Source of the DNA: Karalla daura
Lineage: Eukaryota > Chordata > Actinopteri > Chaetodontiformes > Leiognathidae
Direction of reading: 5' to 3'
DNA: 64,000 bases
Assembly (NCBI GenBank): GCA_029224185.1
Contig: CM055193.1
Coordinates: 7,987,359-8,051,358, forward strand
In this document: positions 23,692-37,203 of the stretch, piece by piece
Layout of the letters: every line of letters begins with the position of its first letter
Position numbering within the stretch: the stretch's first letter is position 1
Position numbers and translations under genes: made by a program
Notes under the pieces: generated by a model
The model's input: the letters and a program-made list of their open reading frames with translations, nothing else
Databases searched by the model: none
Told to the model about the DNA's origin: nothing

Positions 23692-24752
23692 CCCTACGTG
23701 CACTGCAAACACCAGAACCTGAAAATTTCCATTCACAACGCTCCTGTTATACCGCACCACATTACCTCTTGTTCTTTGCTCTGGGTGGAGGGAAAAAAAA
23801 AAACCTCCCATCCCGGTATGAAAACATTTGTGGCGAATTAGAGTTTTTCTATTTGCGGCAGCCTGTGTTATTTTTGGTTTCTTGTCGAACTAGGTCTTTG
23901 TTTCTGGGAGAAAACAGTGATGCTGTATGCTTTCATATTTACATCAAATCAATCGCCCCTTGGGCGGGGAGGTGGTGGGGGCAGCACGGTGCAGAATGAT
24001 AATCTGACATTGCGTAACCCGTGTCATCGTTATTCCGAAAGCGTCTCCTCCTCTCCCCTCCTTGGCTCTCCTGTAGCACGTCTACAAGTAACGTTAATTC
24101 CTCTCTGCCCATAGACAGAATCAAATGCTATCGGTGATAAGGAACCATTAGGAAAATGTGTATGAATCACCGAGGGGCAAGCCTGCGAAATCTAATTCTT
24201 TTAGCTTATGTGACTCACTGTAAAGCACTACCAATAAAGGTGTCTGCACGCTCCCTCCCTGTGTCTTGTTGTGTGTGTGAGTGTGTGTGTGTGTGTGTGT
24301 CCCTCCTCCTCCCACTGCATGTGATTTATAATGGCACGGCCCTATCAAGGGCCTTCAGAGGCAGATCGAGGGGAATTGGTCTAATTTGCGTGAACTGCTG
24401 TTGATTTATAGCCCAGTCAGAGGTTAATGATGGTGTCGCTCATTGCCGCTTGTTCTTTCCACTGTAATGTCGTTATAAGGAGGCAATGCCAGGACCCCGC
24501 GGCATTGCATCCATCCTTCCTGTTCCTCTCGCGGTGACCCCACTCTCCTCCACGACACCTCACCTACGCAGCTCCACTAGTCACTCAGTAGGACGATGTA
24601 CTGGAGAGGTTGATTGTCTTCACAAACACACTCGTAGTTCATAGACTTCACTGCCTCGACCTGCAGGAGCCACCGAAGCAAGCCACTGTAAAGGGAGTTA
24701 GAGTCTCAGTTTTAGCAGATGGATTTTATACTATGCATGATGCACCCTCATT
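23690..24752. other. unique DNA with candidate conserved patches
   Basis: 24100-24240 and 24335-24500 are repeat-free with several TAAT and ATTG cores. A GT tract (24279-24300) separates them. No gene. Confidence 0.35.
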
Positions 24753-24760
24753 GTTAAATA

Positions 24761-24964
24761 CAGGGGTATCCAACCTATTCCACAAAGGGCCGTGTGGGTG
24801 CAAGTTTTCGTTCTAATCAAGCAGCAACACTCCACAGCTTTGACTCATTCAATTAACTGATCTCAATCTTCAGACAGTTGATTGGTCAAACTGCGTGCTC
24901 TTGATTGGTTGGAACAATAACCTGCACCCCCACGCCTCTTTGTCGAATAGGTTTTACACCCCCG
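24761..24964. mobile_element. hAT-type MITE
   Basis: The inverted ends CAGGGGTATCCAACCTATTC (24761-24780) and the complement of 24945-24964 agree at 16 of 20 bases. Flanking 8-bp duplications are GTTAAATA (24753-24760) and GTTTAATA (24965-24972), one mismatch. The interior matches no transposase. TIR and 8-bp duplication fit a non-autonomous hAT element. Confidence 0.8.
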
Positions 24965-24972
24965 GTTTAATA

Positions 24973-25906
24973 CATGTAGTATTAAACGTGCACCATCTAA
25001 ATCGTATCATATCTACACTAAAGATCTAAATCTGCAATCATGTTGGAAATATGCAAACCACATAGACATATTAGGGGTGTCTGAATTTTCTAAGGATCAA
25101 AAATTTGATTTGATGGGTCCCGCACCGTAGTCTAAAAACTGCTGTAATTGTCTACTTCTTAAATTTCAGATGGTACCTAAACACACCTCATGTGTCAGTG
25201 TACCCATCTCTCTCTCTCACTTTTGCTCTGATTCTCTCTTTAAATTCGGGCATAAAGGTTTTTCTTTTATAATATTAAACTAAGGGACAAAACAGTTGCT
25301 AGTGGTGTGATAATTGGTTTTTACCTATTTGTGTGGCTGGTTTTCTCCATGACTGACTGCATTGCCAAAGTATCAGATCGGGACTCGGTATCGGCAGATA
25401 CTTAAAATCAAATAACAACGGGATATCCAGACTTCCCTACTATATATAGCCATAGTCGATTATATATGTCATAGTTAGTTACATAGTTTCGATTCCATCT
25501 TCCTCATAGTGCTTTTAACAGATTTACACTGGACACATCTGCACTTTCTTGAACTCTGGTGGGATGCCAAACTGCTTCCTGTTACTGTGTGCAATGACAA
25601 AGAAGTTAAATCTAATCTCATCCAGAATCCAATTTACTGTCAGTGCAATGTCAAAGATCTTTAAGATTGCTTCTTGATGTCCTGTTGAAGTGTTTTACTC
25701 AGGTAAAAGCATGCAGATGTTATTAGATAGATGCACTTTAAGTAGTTCAGTCGTACAACTGAGTTATGCATCAATCACATAAGTATCGCTTTTTATGAAC
25801 CTTGTTGCATTTTATGGGTCTTTAAGAATGATCAACAGTAATAAATATGAACAAGTTTTGGTATTTGATTGCTTCGCATCTAATAAAGTTACAAAGAGTT
25901 CCCCCA
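24973..25906. other. non-coding DNA with repeat traces
   Basis: A patch near 25370-25405 (GATCGGGACTCGGTATCGGC) resembles a common dispersed vertebrate repeat. 25500-25630 ends in GTGCAATGACAAAGAAG, like a LINE tail. Otherwise nothing is recognised. Confidence 0.4.
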
Positions 25907-25942
25907 ACACACACGCACACACACACACACACACACACCCAC

Positions 25943-26010
<68 letters not shown>
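25907..26010. repeat. CA microsatellite, 104 bp
   Basis: Long CA run with two CGCA and one CCCA interruptions near the left end. Confidence 0.95.
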
Positions 26011-26012
<2 letters not shown>

Positions 26013-27131
26013 AGTGTGGCGTTTCACTGCAAACTGCAAACATTCAGTTCCTGGGGAGGTACCCGAACCAGAACCAGAAGGCAAGGCCTCACAGTGTGAG
26101 TGAACATGAATATTATACACACACACACACGCACACACACGCACACATGCAGACTCTGTGACATTGACACAGACACTCTGCGGCTGCAGCATCAGTTCCA
26201 GACAGGGCTCGTCTGTGCGTGCCTCCAGAAGCAGGCGAGTGTGGGTAGCATCAGCCCAGGAGAGGCTGTGTCTGCCTGGGCATGGATGCTGCCCCTGTCA
26301 TCCCCCCCTCCCTCCTCCCCCATCCCTCCTCCCTCCTCCCCACTCCCTCCACCCCAGGCCTGCATCAGCTTCCCCGAGCCAGGCCTGAGGAACCCCAAGA
26401 CACAACAGCACGCCGATACATTCCATCTCTCATTGTATTTTCATATATATTGAAAATTAGGATTTGCTAATCCATCCATCCGGCCTTTGTTGCCGGATGC
26501 ACAATTCATCTGCCCACACCGAACCTTGGAAATGTTTTCCACTTGACCTGCGAGAAAAGGGCGCTTTGGCGCATTTGTCACAGCAGCGGCGCTGTGACAG
26601 GAGGCAGCCATAGTCTAATGCTGGGGGAGGAAAATATCCAAAGTATTTACAAAACACCCATGACACGTGTCAAATCAGTGTTGCTGTGCTGTTTGTAGTC
26701 GGCTCTTGATGGTACCAAAGCGTTGCCAAAGAGAATTCTGTAGCGCCGCGGCTCGTCAGCTGGGTATTGCATTTTCTGCTTTTATGAAATGAAATCTGTG
26801 TGTGCGTGCATGTGCATGCATGTGCACGTGTGTGTGTGTGCATGTGTGTGTGTGTGTGTGTGCGCGCGTGTCTTTCCCAAGAAACACTCATGAATTCCAA
26901 ACTACTTTGACAGATTTTCAGAGGCGTGAACCGGTCTCTCTTGCACACTCCCTTCTCATCGCCCTCGTTCCCTCTTTTTTTTTTAGTTTTTTTTTTTTGT
27001 CATTTCAATCACATTTTTCAATCCACAAAGTTTGCCGAGATAACTTTGAAGCCCAATCTGTTCTGGATTAGCAGAGAGATGTGAACCTGCGAGGAAAGAT
27101 GTTATCTTCTCTTCCGCCTGTAGTCAATCTG
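26011..27131. other. non-coding DNA with simple repeats
   Basis: CA (26119-26152), a C-rich polypyrimidine stretch (26298-26356; G-runs on the minus strand), GT/GCAT tracts (26799-26870) and T runs (26973-26998). No gene. Confidence 0.55.
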
Positions 27132-27363
<232 letters not shown>

Positions 27364-27417
27364 CTCCTCTTTCTGTTTCTCTCTAGCTCTCTCTCAGCCA
27401 CCACGACTCTCAGTGGA

Positions 27418-27448
<31 letters not shown>

Positions 27449-28319
27449 TGTGAAAATGTCAAACCTCTTGTCGAGTCATTTCTACAAGCCCAGTTAGGAC
27501 AGTTATTAAATATCACTGAACAAGTGCAACAAAAGGATCAGACAGTATCATTTTCCCCGTCATTACACATCGAGCTGCTGCATCCACGACGCCGACAGGT
27601 TTGCAAACATGTCCGCGGCGGACGGGTTTATCTGTCATCTGAAGGGTGGGATTTCTGAATGTTAATTCAACAGAACGTTTGATGTTCGGCCTGTGATGAA
27701 GAAAGGGCCGAAAATCTCACTCGACGGCGTCCCTAACGCCACGTTTTGGCATTTCTGGGGATTTTCTAATCACGTCGCATTCGTCACAAAGAGTCGGGGA
27801 CGGGGTCGCTGCTGAACTCGTGTGAGACAGGTTAAATTTCTCCATCGAGGGAAAGTCGGAGGACGGGCACGTTAGGTTGGAAGGTGCTGGTGTGGCAGTT
27901 GGCGTGGTGCACCGCAGAGCGACAAGGTGCTCCTGCCAGACTTTGGAGGACACATACACACACACATACACACACACACACACACACACCATCTGTTAAC
28001 GCAGGCAGTGCAGGGGCCAGACATTTACTTCACATGACTCAGAGACAGAAAACGCATCCAGATACCATTCGCAGTTAATATGCGTGACAGGGTGACACGC
28101 TTAACACATGATGGAATAAACCTGCGTCTGAACCAGAGGCGAGAGCTGCGGCCTCCTCCTCCTCCAAACGCAGTGAAACACCGACTCCCAAATCTATTTC
28201 CGCGCCCGCTTTTTAACGCCGAAGCGGTGAAGACAGTTGATGTGGATATGTCAGGCGGATGACACGAGGACTGAACGACGTGTTTATCTTCACTCTGCAA
28301 TGCACTGTATGTTTTATAC
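27364..28319. other. non-coding DNA
   Basis: A GA run (27426-27448) and a CA run (27951-27988) lie in unique, CpG-containing sequence. 27660-27930 is repeat-free. No gene recognised. Confidence 0.45.
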
Positions 28320-28625
28320 CATCCATCCATCACGTTACCGGCTTTGCAGATATATGTATTTTGTGGGTTTTTGCTGGAGTTTATCTCCAGTGCACATAGG
28401 GGAAAGACAGGGAATAGACTCAGGTGACAGGTCTCCATACCATCACTACACACACACACTATTCACTGTCACATTCACACCTAGAGGCAATGCTCGTCTA
28501 ACTTTAACATGCGTGGTTTTGCTATATGGGAGGAAAATCCACGTGAACATGAAGAGAACATGCAAACTCCTCGATCTGAGCAGGATTTGAACCGGGGAGC
28601 ATCTTGTTCAGTGATGCAGGGCTAT
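28320..28625 (+). repeat. dispersed teleost repeat (CATCC-start family)
   Basis: Runs from CCATCCATCA through CACATTCACACCTAGAGGCA and GGGAGGAAAA to AACATGCAAACTCC and a GATTTGAACCGGGG end. This is one of the most complete copies in the window. Confidence 0.75.
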
Positions 28626-30960
28626 TCCTTAATACACTATGTCATCCTCTTACATACTTTGTTTTATATATATATATATATGCAGTTTTTATTTTGTAAT
28701 TCTTGCTGTTGCCACCTTATCTAAATAAAATGAGTAGATTGCAAGGTTTCATCGCTTTCATTCTTGAATTTAAAGGTGGAGAAACAGAATACAGTGGATA
28801 AAGATCTTGCTTTAGACTGCCGTCCATAAAGGGTTTGAGATGTTTGCATTTTAACAAATACATCCATTAGGTCATTAGGTGTTTTCTCATTACTGGATAT
28901 TGGTGAGAGAAGAGGCTGTTTTTATCCTTCACGCCATCATGTTTTGTTGAATTTCTCGGCTTTCTTCTAATGCATGCGAGTGAATCGTTGTGTGTACAAA
29001 GTGTGTGGGATGCGAAAATTAATTTGAATTGCAAAGCAAGTTGAATATTTACATTTTGAGAATAAAAAAACAAATCCATAAAAGCAATATATTCTCACGC
29101 TCCTAATTCTGTTTAGAGTTTTCAGAGTTGACTTCCACCGACGATCAAATCACTCAAAATAATGTTTTAATATCAACTGCATCTCTCGATCTTGAACCAA
29201 GGACCTGCTATATCTCAGCTTTACGCGATTTTATGATTTATGTGACCACGGTAATTATTATTTAGCATTTTTTTTGTATCCAAAAAATTGAAATTTCTCA
29301 TCTCAGCCCAGGAAACAATAAGCAAACTGAGCCATTTCGCATAATAATAATAATAATAACAATAATTATAATAATGACTTCTCCTTGCATATGGATGTGA
29401 TTTGATGGTATTGGTTTTCTGCTATTGTGATGGATGACAGGAGCGTTTCTTCCCACCTCATTGTTTGCCTGTGTACACACGTGTGTGTGTGTGTATGTGT
29501 GTGTGTGAGTGTGTGTGTGTGTGTGTGTGTTCAGATAGAGTTCGGGTCAGGACCGGCAGGTTTTTTTTGGGGGGTGTGGGGGTCACTGGAGCACCAGCTC
29601 CAGGCTCCTCTGTGTCATCAGCCTTTTGTTGCCTTAATCAGTTGCCTTCTGCCTGAGGGGCGCAGGCTAGAGTAGGGGTGGGGGGTCAAGGTTTAGTTAA
29701 GGTCAAAGGTCGCCAACAACAGCGGGTGCCTTATGAGGCAAGGTGCTGCGTCTGTTACGTCTGCCGCGTCACAGACACAAAGACCCCCCCTCCATCGCCG
29801 CCCCCCCCCCCATGCTCAGAGAGACACACAAAGCTCGGAGGGGCCTTATCCGACGTAACAGCCGGACGTCCCCCCCTGACGTAACGCTCATGTTTTAACC
29901 GCTGCTTATTCCGTCTGATCTCCATAGCTAATTGACGCCGCCTAACGCACACTGTCTGACCTCCAGCCAACCAACCCCCCCACTTTACATTTTGTCCCAC
30001 ATTTCCTTTCCCAATCTTGTGTTTTTTTAATTTTTCTGTTGCAGCTCTTTGCTGGTTCATCTATGCTGGATAGAAAAAGAATAGATGTATAGATATAGAT
30101 ATACATATGAGAAAAAAAATGGCTGCTCACTAAATGGTCTCCCCAGCACCTGCCCTCCCCCCACATCCATCCATCCATCCATCTATCCATTGCCCCCCTT
30201 TACCTCCTTTTCCTCCTCCTCCTCCTCCCCCTCCCTCAGCCACCAGCTGAGCCTGTGTGGGGGTTGAGGTCTGTTCGGGGGTGGGGGGGCGGCCCAGGGA
30301 TTTCAGGGTTTCTGGGGATGAATGAGGTCGTCTGAATGTGCGACACGTGCCGCTGTCGCTGCTGATTCACACTATCAACCTCCCCCCACCACCACCACCT
30401 CATAACCCCGCACCTCCCCCGCTTTTTTTAAAAACACACATTCAATCTGGCACACGCACACACATGTGCACACACAATAACACCTCAGAGCGTTTACCCT
30501 CTTCATCTGACTTAATCCGCCGACCGGAGCCTATAGGCTCGAGACAAACCCCTCTCGACAAACATGGCGGCGGTGACAGACACACAAAATGCAGACGCGC
30601 AAATATGCGCAACATACGCACGCACGCACACACACGCACGCACACGCACGGCACACACATCGCTGATCCTGATTGGCTGAGCGCAGCAAGAGCATTGCAG
30701 GGGGGAATTAAGGTCACATGGTGTGTGTGCTTCTGTAATCCTTTACTGCACCCAAGGACAGGTTGGCCTCCACCAGCAGCAGATGCAGCAGAGCAGTCAC
30801 CCCCCCCCCCCCCCAACCAGACAGGAAAAAGGAAAAGATGGCGGGTGGCACGTCCGGGTGGAGACTCATGATCGTGTTTTAATAAGAAGATCACACATGT
30901 TGGACACAGAAATGTCATAGCCCCGTCTGCCCCGAGTCGCATGAAACAACACGGTGGACA
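28626..30960. other. non-coding DNA with simple repeats
   Basis: TA run (28668-28681), ATA runs (29340-29378), GT (29485-29531), G-rich patches (29568-29582, 30258-30298), a C run (30799-30814), CA/CGCA (30602-30660) and CCATC repeats (30167-30185). No gene is supported. Confidence 0.55.
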
Positions 30961-30978
30961 GTGCGTGTGTGTGTAGTA

Positions 30979-31021
<43 letters not shown>

Positions 31022-31029
31022 GAGAGAGA
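30979..31029. repeat. AG microsatellite
   Basis: AG run with one GGG interruption. Confidence 0.9.
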
Positions 31030-31204
31030 TCTGTGTTTTCCTGTAAAATCCGAGCAATAGATGCCGGGAGAGAGATAGCGAGTACAGTAGTACAGTATTA
31101 TGTGTTGTTTCTCCAGGGAGGCTGAGGTGACAGACCGGTACGCCTCTCACTCCAGTGATTTCGCCTGCCGCCTGCTGCCTCATATACCCGCAGCTCTACG
31201 GTCA

Positions 31205-31218
31205 GTTGCCATGGAAAC
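31205..31218. promoter_or_regulatory. RFX X-box motif
   Basis: GTTGCCATGGAAAC matches GTTRCCATGGYAAC at 13 of 14 positions. Confidence 0.6.
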
Positions 31219-31607
31219 AGGAGGATAGGGTGTATATTTTTTGGTGAAATGTACATCGCCGTTGCTGGAAGATGGAACTGGGAGCCGAAGAGGGAGGGTT
31301 TGTGGTGGTGGTGGTGGGGCAGGGGGGGTCACGCTCGTTTTCCTCGACTTGTTCATTTGCCTGCGAGTTCATACATGATACATGCAGCTAAATATATACT
31401 GTGTGTGAGTGTGTCTGTGTGTGTGTGTGTGTGTGTGCGTGTGTTCAAGCGGGTCTCGTGTCGCCTGGTTTCCACTTGATGTCATGTACTCGTTTCCCGT
31501 CTGTTCACCTGAGGATGGAGGATTAGGTGATTAGTGTGAGATTATCGGGAGGTGAATCCCTTGGTTTTGTTAATGACTCCACAGTCAGTCACACACACAC
31601 ACACATG

Positions 31608-31640
<33 letters not shown>

Positions 31641-31789
31641 ATGCTCAAAGTATCTAATTTCCCAGCTCCATCAGCTCTCCTTGTTCTATCACACCCCCCA
31701 GTGAACCAAGGCCCAGTTTAGCTTTGATCAGGGTGTTTGTGTGTGTTTGTGTGTGTGTGTATTTGCACACATCTCTTTAAACATGTGCA
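31219..31789. repeat. GT and CA tracts in unique DNA
   Basis: GT (31401-31443), CA (31590-31633) and GT (31735-31760) tracts. No gene. Confidence 0.7.
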
Positions 31790-32060
31790 ATATTCCTATC
31801 GGGATCTACACCGCTGTGTGCACTTCATTGGCTATACGCGTAACCGTGTCTGCGTTTATTAGCCGGATTCCTGCACGTCACTGCTAGTGCGACGTTTCCC
31901 CCTGAATCAGCAGACTCCGGTCTAAACAGAAGCCCGACTAGTTTTAATTACAATGTTAATTGATAGGAAACAAAAGGGGCTTAATTAGGTGCAATGAGGC
32001 AATGGGCACAGTGGCACTGTGGACTTAATGATTCAATGCACTCAGCCTGCCGATACAGAC
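31790..32060. promoter_or_regulatory. homeodomain-site cluster, candidate element
   Basis: Repeat-free segment with TTAATTAC, TTAATTGA, CTTAATTAGG and CTTAATGATT cores between about 31940 and 32030, next to CAGTGGCACTG (a short palindrome). Enhancer role inferred. Confidence 0.3.
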
Positions 32061-33120
32061 ACTCAGCTGTATGAGCGCACACACACACGCACACACGCAC
32101 ACACACACACACACAAAATAACGGGCGTACTGAGTGAGGCAGAAAATGCATTGGGGGAAACCCTGAGCGGCGAGGGAATGAGGCAGCGAGGCAGAAATTT
32201 GAAGTTGTCCTCGTCATTTATTCACTGTGCCTGTTCTACTTAACAATTTACTGATTTCGCTGGTGTTCCACATACTAATGTTGTGGAATCGCCAGAGAGA
32301 AGAGGAGGAGCCGAGAGAGAGAGAGAGAGAGAGAGAGAGAACAGAAAAAGAAATCAGTGGGGCTGCAGTGGAACATGTTGCACAATCCAATCAATAATTT
32401 TCTAGTCACAGCCGGCATGGGTCTCAGAAATAAACCCAGCTTGATGAATCGTATGGAAAATCACAGGCAAACTCCATCAGAGAGCTCCTCTTAGTGGGGG
32501 GTGTGTGGGTGTGCGTGTGTGTGTGGGGGGGGGGGTGTGGTTGGGTATAGGGTGGGGGGGGGGGCACGTAGGTCGGAGGGTGGGAAGTTTGTTTCGCATC
32601 AAGTTAATAGGATGTCACTCTATTTGCTTACGGTAGCAGCCATGTTTGATGACTTTGATAAGTGAGCTTTTGTTTGGGACCTCCCTCCTCCTCCTTCCTG
32701 CTGCCTCCCACCAACACACCTCCCTCCACCCCCCACCCACGCCCCAACCTTCCCTCTTCTCATCCCTGGTGCCGTTATTGCTGTGATATTTTTCTCTCCT
32801 CCATCCCAGAAGTAATTTGGCTTGTGAAATTGCACCTTTTTCCTCGACCCCACCCACACCCCCGGCCCCCACCCTCCTCACCCCCTTCCTCCAGCCCCCC
32901 CATTGGAGTGCTCCTCTTCGATTTCCTGTCTGGGTGGCTGCAATCACTCTCGCCTTGTCCTTGGTCCGCGACCTTGGCGGCCAACACCCCCTCCGATCCA
33001 TCGTCATGGAGATGACCCCACATCCATCACCATGGAGACAACCTTTGCAGGGCAGCGTGTGCCACACCCACCCTAAGGACTCGGCCCAGGCTCTGGTGCC
33101 TACACACACACACACACAGA
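32061..33120. other. non-coding DNA with strong G-runs
   Basis: CA (32079-32115), AG (32311-32340), a G/GT-rich block (32494-32585) able to form G-quadruplexes on the plus strand, and C-rich DNA (32690-32905). A weak X-box-like CACCATGGAGAC lies near 33029. No gene. Confidence 0.55.
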
Positions 33121-34012
33121 TAAATATATAACATTTTGGAAGATTTCTTACTCACTTTCATTGTTTGGTATTCCTGTGCGCTGCCGTCTCCCTGTGAGAA
33201 GTCTGAAAGTCAGGCGAGAGCAAATTCATAGAATTCAAATAAAAAAAAAACTTTCTCACAAAGTGAACAGCACGCAAATAGACCTCTTAGATGTATCAGT
33301 CACATTGATATGCTGTGATTAAAGCGGGCCGAGATAAGGCGAATGAAAGAGATAGAGATAGGAGAAATGTAGAGCAAGATAGGCACTTAAAAGGACAGAG
33401 CAGTGGCCCTTCGGGCTGCTTGATTAACTCCTCTGAATGCAGCGCTCCTCGTTCTATTTTCAGTTTTTCTTTTTTTTTTTCTCGCCGTATAAGCCAAAAC
33501 AGAAATATCACGATTATCCTCGTCTTCCTCACCGGCATCAGCGGCACCATGCCTGTTAAATGTACCCACCGCCTTCATCCAGTGACTCAATATAGATACC
33601 AGCCCCTCTTCAAATACCAGACTTTATTATTGAACTTCCTTCCTTGCTTTTTTTTTACTACTCATCCTTGTCAGAGTCATTGTTTTTAGCAGGGCCAATA
33701 TTTGGAAATCGTCCAGGGATCTGTGCCAGAATACTTTTTAAATAACCATACTGCTGATGTATTCGATTAAGGGAACGATAATTCGGCTGAGCGCGTACTG
33801 CACTTCCTCCCTGGCTCGGTCGGTGTCAGGTACGCCGGCACAAGCGAGGTCTCTGTCGTTTGTTCGGCGTGTGTGCCAGACACACTTCCTCCGTCTACTG
33901 CCGCCGAAAGCCCAGTCGCTCTCATGGCATGTGTGCATCTTTCACTCCCTCCGATTCAACGCTAAAACCCCAGAGAAAAGAGGAGCCTGGCAGTCAGGGA
34001 AAAAAAAGAACT

Positions 34013-34063
<51 letters not shown>

Positions 34064-34699
34064 AGGATGAAAGGGTGGGAGAAACCAAAAATACTCCCTT
34101 CCTCTCTTATTTACACCCCTCCCCCTGAAACCACAACCCCACCCTCTCGCAGAAAGAGAGAGGGAGGAAAAAAAAAATATGCGGACCCCCGTTGGAATTG
34201 CCAGTACCACTCAAGCGTTCTCTTATGCAAATCTCGCTGTGTCCGTGTCAACGGTTGCCGTGTTAACAGGGGGAGCTGTGGTACGCGGGCCCTCCTCGCT
34301 GCCACATCATTTGTTTAAGTCATCCAAACAAAAGCCAGGGGAGAGAGCCACATGATTGGTGAAATATGCTTGTGTGGGACCACTGCAGTGGAATAATGAT
34401 TGCGGCATCACTCCTGCGTGTGCCAGGGGCTGTGTGGCCATTTCATGCCAGCACTGAGTGAATGTAAGGGATGTTTATTCATGAGGGAGAGACAGAGAGG
34501 CGAGTAAGGAGCAAAAAAAAAGGAAAAAAAAGAGGGGGGTAATAAAGGATGGAGGTGGAGGAGGAGGTGGGAGTCACTGATATTACCCTCCTGTGAGAGC
34601 TGATTCTGTTGTGGACCAGCAAAGGGAGGAAGTGTAAGAGGAAGTCCACAGGTGTAAGAAAGGGATCGTTTTGTTGTAATTCTGTCAAATGGGGCAGAA
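33121..34699. other. non-coding DNA
   Basis: T run (33470-33480), AG microsatellite (34017-34062), A runs (34167-34177, 34514-34530). 33380-33600 and 33760-33960 are repeat-free. No gene recognised. Confidence 0.5.
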
Positions 34700-34752
34700 T
34701 TATCCATCCATCCAGTTATCATTTTACCTACATATGCACCTTGGACAGTCCA

Positions 34753-34822
<70 letters not shown>

Positions 34823-34980
34823 CAGGGAAATTCAGTTTCCATTTGACTCAGACATGCATGTTTTTGGGACTGTGGCAGGAAATTGGAGTACCCTTAAAAA
34901 GAAAAAAAAAAAAACCCACGCAGACACAGTTGAGAACATGCAAACTCCACACGGAGAGGTCCTCGGTTCAAGATTGAGAG
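34700..34980 (+). repeat. dispersed teleost repeat with CA expansion
   Basis: CATCCATCCAG start, a CA run (34762-34818), then ATGTTTTTGGGACTG, TTGGAGTACCC, CCCACGCAGACAC and CATGCAAACTCCACACG landmarks. Confidence 0.75.
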
Positions 34981-35505
34981 ATTTCTAATTAAGGAAAACA
35001 ACGAGCTGTCTGCTCTTTTATGTTATTCACAGCTCTCATAGAAGGTTGTGAGGCCTTGACACATAGCGGCACACGATGAACTCCGTTTTTCTGGTGTGTG
35101 ACCTTTTCTGAATGCAGTTAAATACGGAGACAAAACCTCTTTTCGAAAGCTCTTTTTTCATTAGAAATCAACTTTTTTTTTCTAAGGATACTTGATATTC
35201 ATCTGATGCACAATAGTTCTGTGATGATGTTTTAGAAGTGATTAACGAAGTAAAAGGAGCGATTATAACACACATACACATACATACACACACACACACA
35301 CACATCTCAGTGACTTTCCGCATCAAAGATCAAGTAGCATCTGACAGCTTTTAATACAGTTTGTTCACACTTCCGAAGTCAGAGGTGCAGTGTTTTGCTC
35401 TAAATGTCAATTGCATTAAAATCCTTTGATCACCACCTACTCGCGCCTGCAGATTTGACTGTTTCAAGCTCAGGCTATTTATTAACTAAAGGACACGAAT
35501 CTGCA
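34981..35505. other. non-coding DNA
   Basis: Unique AT-rich sequence with a CA run (35261-35305). Nothing recognised. Confidence 0.45.
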
Positions 35506-35770
35506 TAAAAAACACACCCACTGTACCATGCAAGGGACCAGCGAGAAGGTTCCTTGGCTTGAATCTTGAGTCGGGCCCCGAGTGCCTTTCTGTTTCCATA
35601 CGTCGTAAAGACATGCCTTCGGGTCAAACAGAGACTCTGAATCGCCCTTAGATGTGAATGGATGTGTGTGTGTGTATGTCAGTGTCAATGGTGTATTCCT
35701 GCCTTCGCCTTACAGTACGTGCGATCCCTGCAGCCACAAAGCGAGAAAGACGATGGATGAATGGATGCAT
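35506..35770 (-). repeat. dispersed teleost repeat (minus orientation)
   Basis: TTCCTTGGCTTGAATC, ACTCTGAATCGCCCTTAGATG and a GATGGATGAATGG end, in the order expected for an inverted copy. Confidence 0.6.
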
Positions 35771-36999
35771 GCAGTTATATAAATTTCGATTCTTTCACTT
35801 TTCCACCATATGAGAATATGCAATCAAGGCCACAGGAAAAAAAAAAGAAAAACAGAAGAGGCTGTGTCTCTTTGTAGTGAGCGCTGATAGCTGGTTGGGT
35901 TCGACAGACTGATGGTGCCGCTAGTTAAGGGTGATGGTTGCGTTCTGACTGTGCCGTGATCATCTGCTGGCTCGGCTGCTTGATCTCTCTTGTCTCTCAA
36001 GTTTTAACACCAAGCTAATTACTGTAGAACATAGAGAGAACAGTCTCACTCAGATGATCAAAGGCTCAGAGGATTGTGTGTGTGTGAGTTCAGCGATGCA
36101 GCGGCGGGGGGGGGGCGTAGCGCTGCAAGTAAACACGCACACATGCACACGCACATGCACGCGCTCGTGCACCTTTCCGTGATTGGCAGCGGAGCTCAAT
36201 TAGAGGCCGGCGTGCACGCGCCCATCAAGAGGAGCCTTCACAGAAAGCTATCAGTCATCCACCATGACATGCATATTCTAGGCTTCCCTTTCCCGCTCTC
36301 CACCTCTCCGCGCTCCTCTTCCTCCACTCCTCCTTTTCCGTGTTCCCTTCCCTCGCGTCCCCGTCGCCCTCCCTCATCATTAGCCCGAGATGTGACACAC
36401 TATAGGAGCCTGTTCTGCAGCGATTCCTCAAACCTGCGGACTCATTTACAAAACCGGGTCAGCGCCACCTGCGTCGAAGCATCTTTGAAATATAGATACA
36501 GCGACGCGGCGGGGCGAACGTCTTCCGAGCTCGCCCACCGACGTGCTCTTATTGATGTGTGCGGGAGTGTAAAACGTTTTGAAAGACCCCAATTTCGCTA
36601 CCTGCTGTTATAGCATCTAACTATATGTAGGCGCCCCCCATCCCCCACCCCGCCCCCCCCTCCCCAATCACTGCAGAAAGCGACGTGGCATCCCAGCAGA
36701 TATGACAGCAAGATAAACAAGCCATTGTGATTGTGTGTGTCAGAGAGACAGGAAAATTGTAGACATTAGTCACAACAGGAGGTAATGTTTCTGTAGCCTG
36801 CTTTTACCACACGGCCTCCACAAAAGGAGAGGGCTATTTATATATATGTGGCAATAAGCTCCGTTATTGGCTACATATTTCAGAGATGCTATTTTCTGAT
36901 GATCTTAGGCTAGATTTCACTACGGTCTACGAGGACGTAATCGAAAAGGAAGTTGGCAGACCAAAGGTCACGTGTGTGCCTATGTTTGCGTGTTTTTGT
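35771..36999. other. non-coding DNA, CpG-rich centre
   Basis: 36090-36580 is CpG-containing and mostly repeat-free. A plus-strand frame stays open at 36074-36613 (179 codons), but it starts in a GT repeat and resembles no protein. 36632-36664 is C-rich. Confidence 0.4.
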
Positions 37000-37003
37000 G
37001 TAA

Positions 37004-37045
<42 letters not shown>

Positions 37046-37159
37046 GTGCGTGACACACTGCTGTTCGGCCCTCAGCAGACACCTCCAGGCCCAGTGGCAC
37101 ATTTAACCAGCCAGGTGTGAAACATACAGAAGGCCAGATGAGGGTTGGGAGTGTGTGTG

Positions 37160-37203
<44 letters not shown>

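Noticed and set aside
36074..36613. 179-codon plus-strand open frame
   Set aside because: It starts inside a GT tract, shows no domain or low-complexity-free homology, and lies in CpG-rich non-coding DNA.
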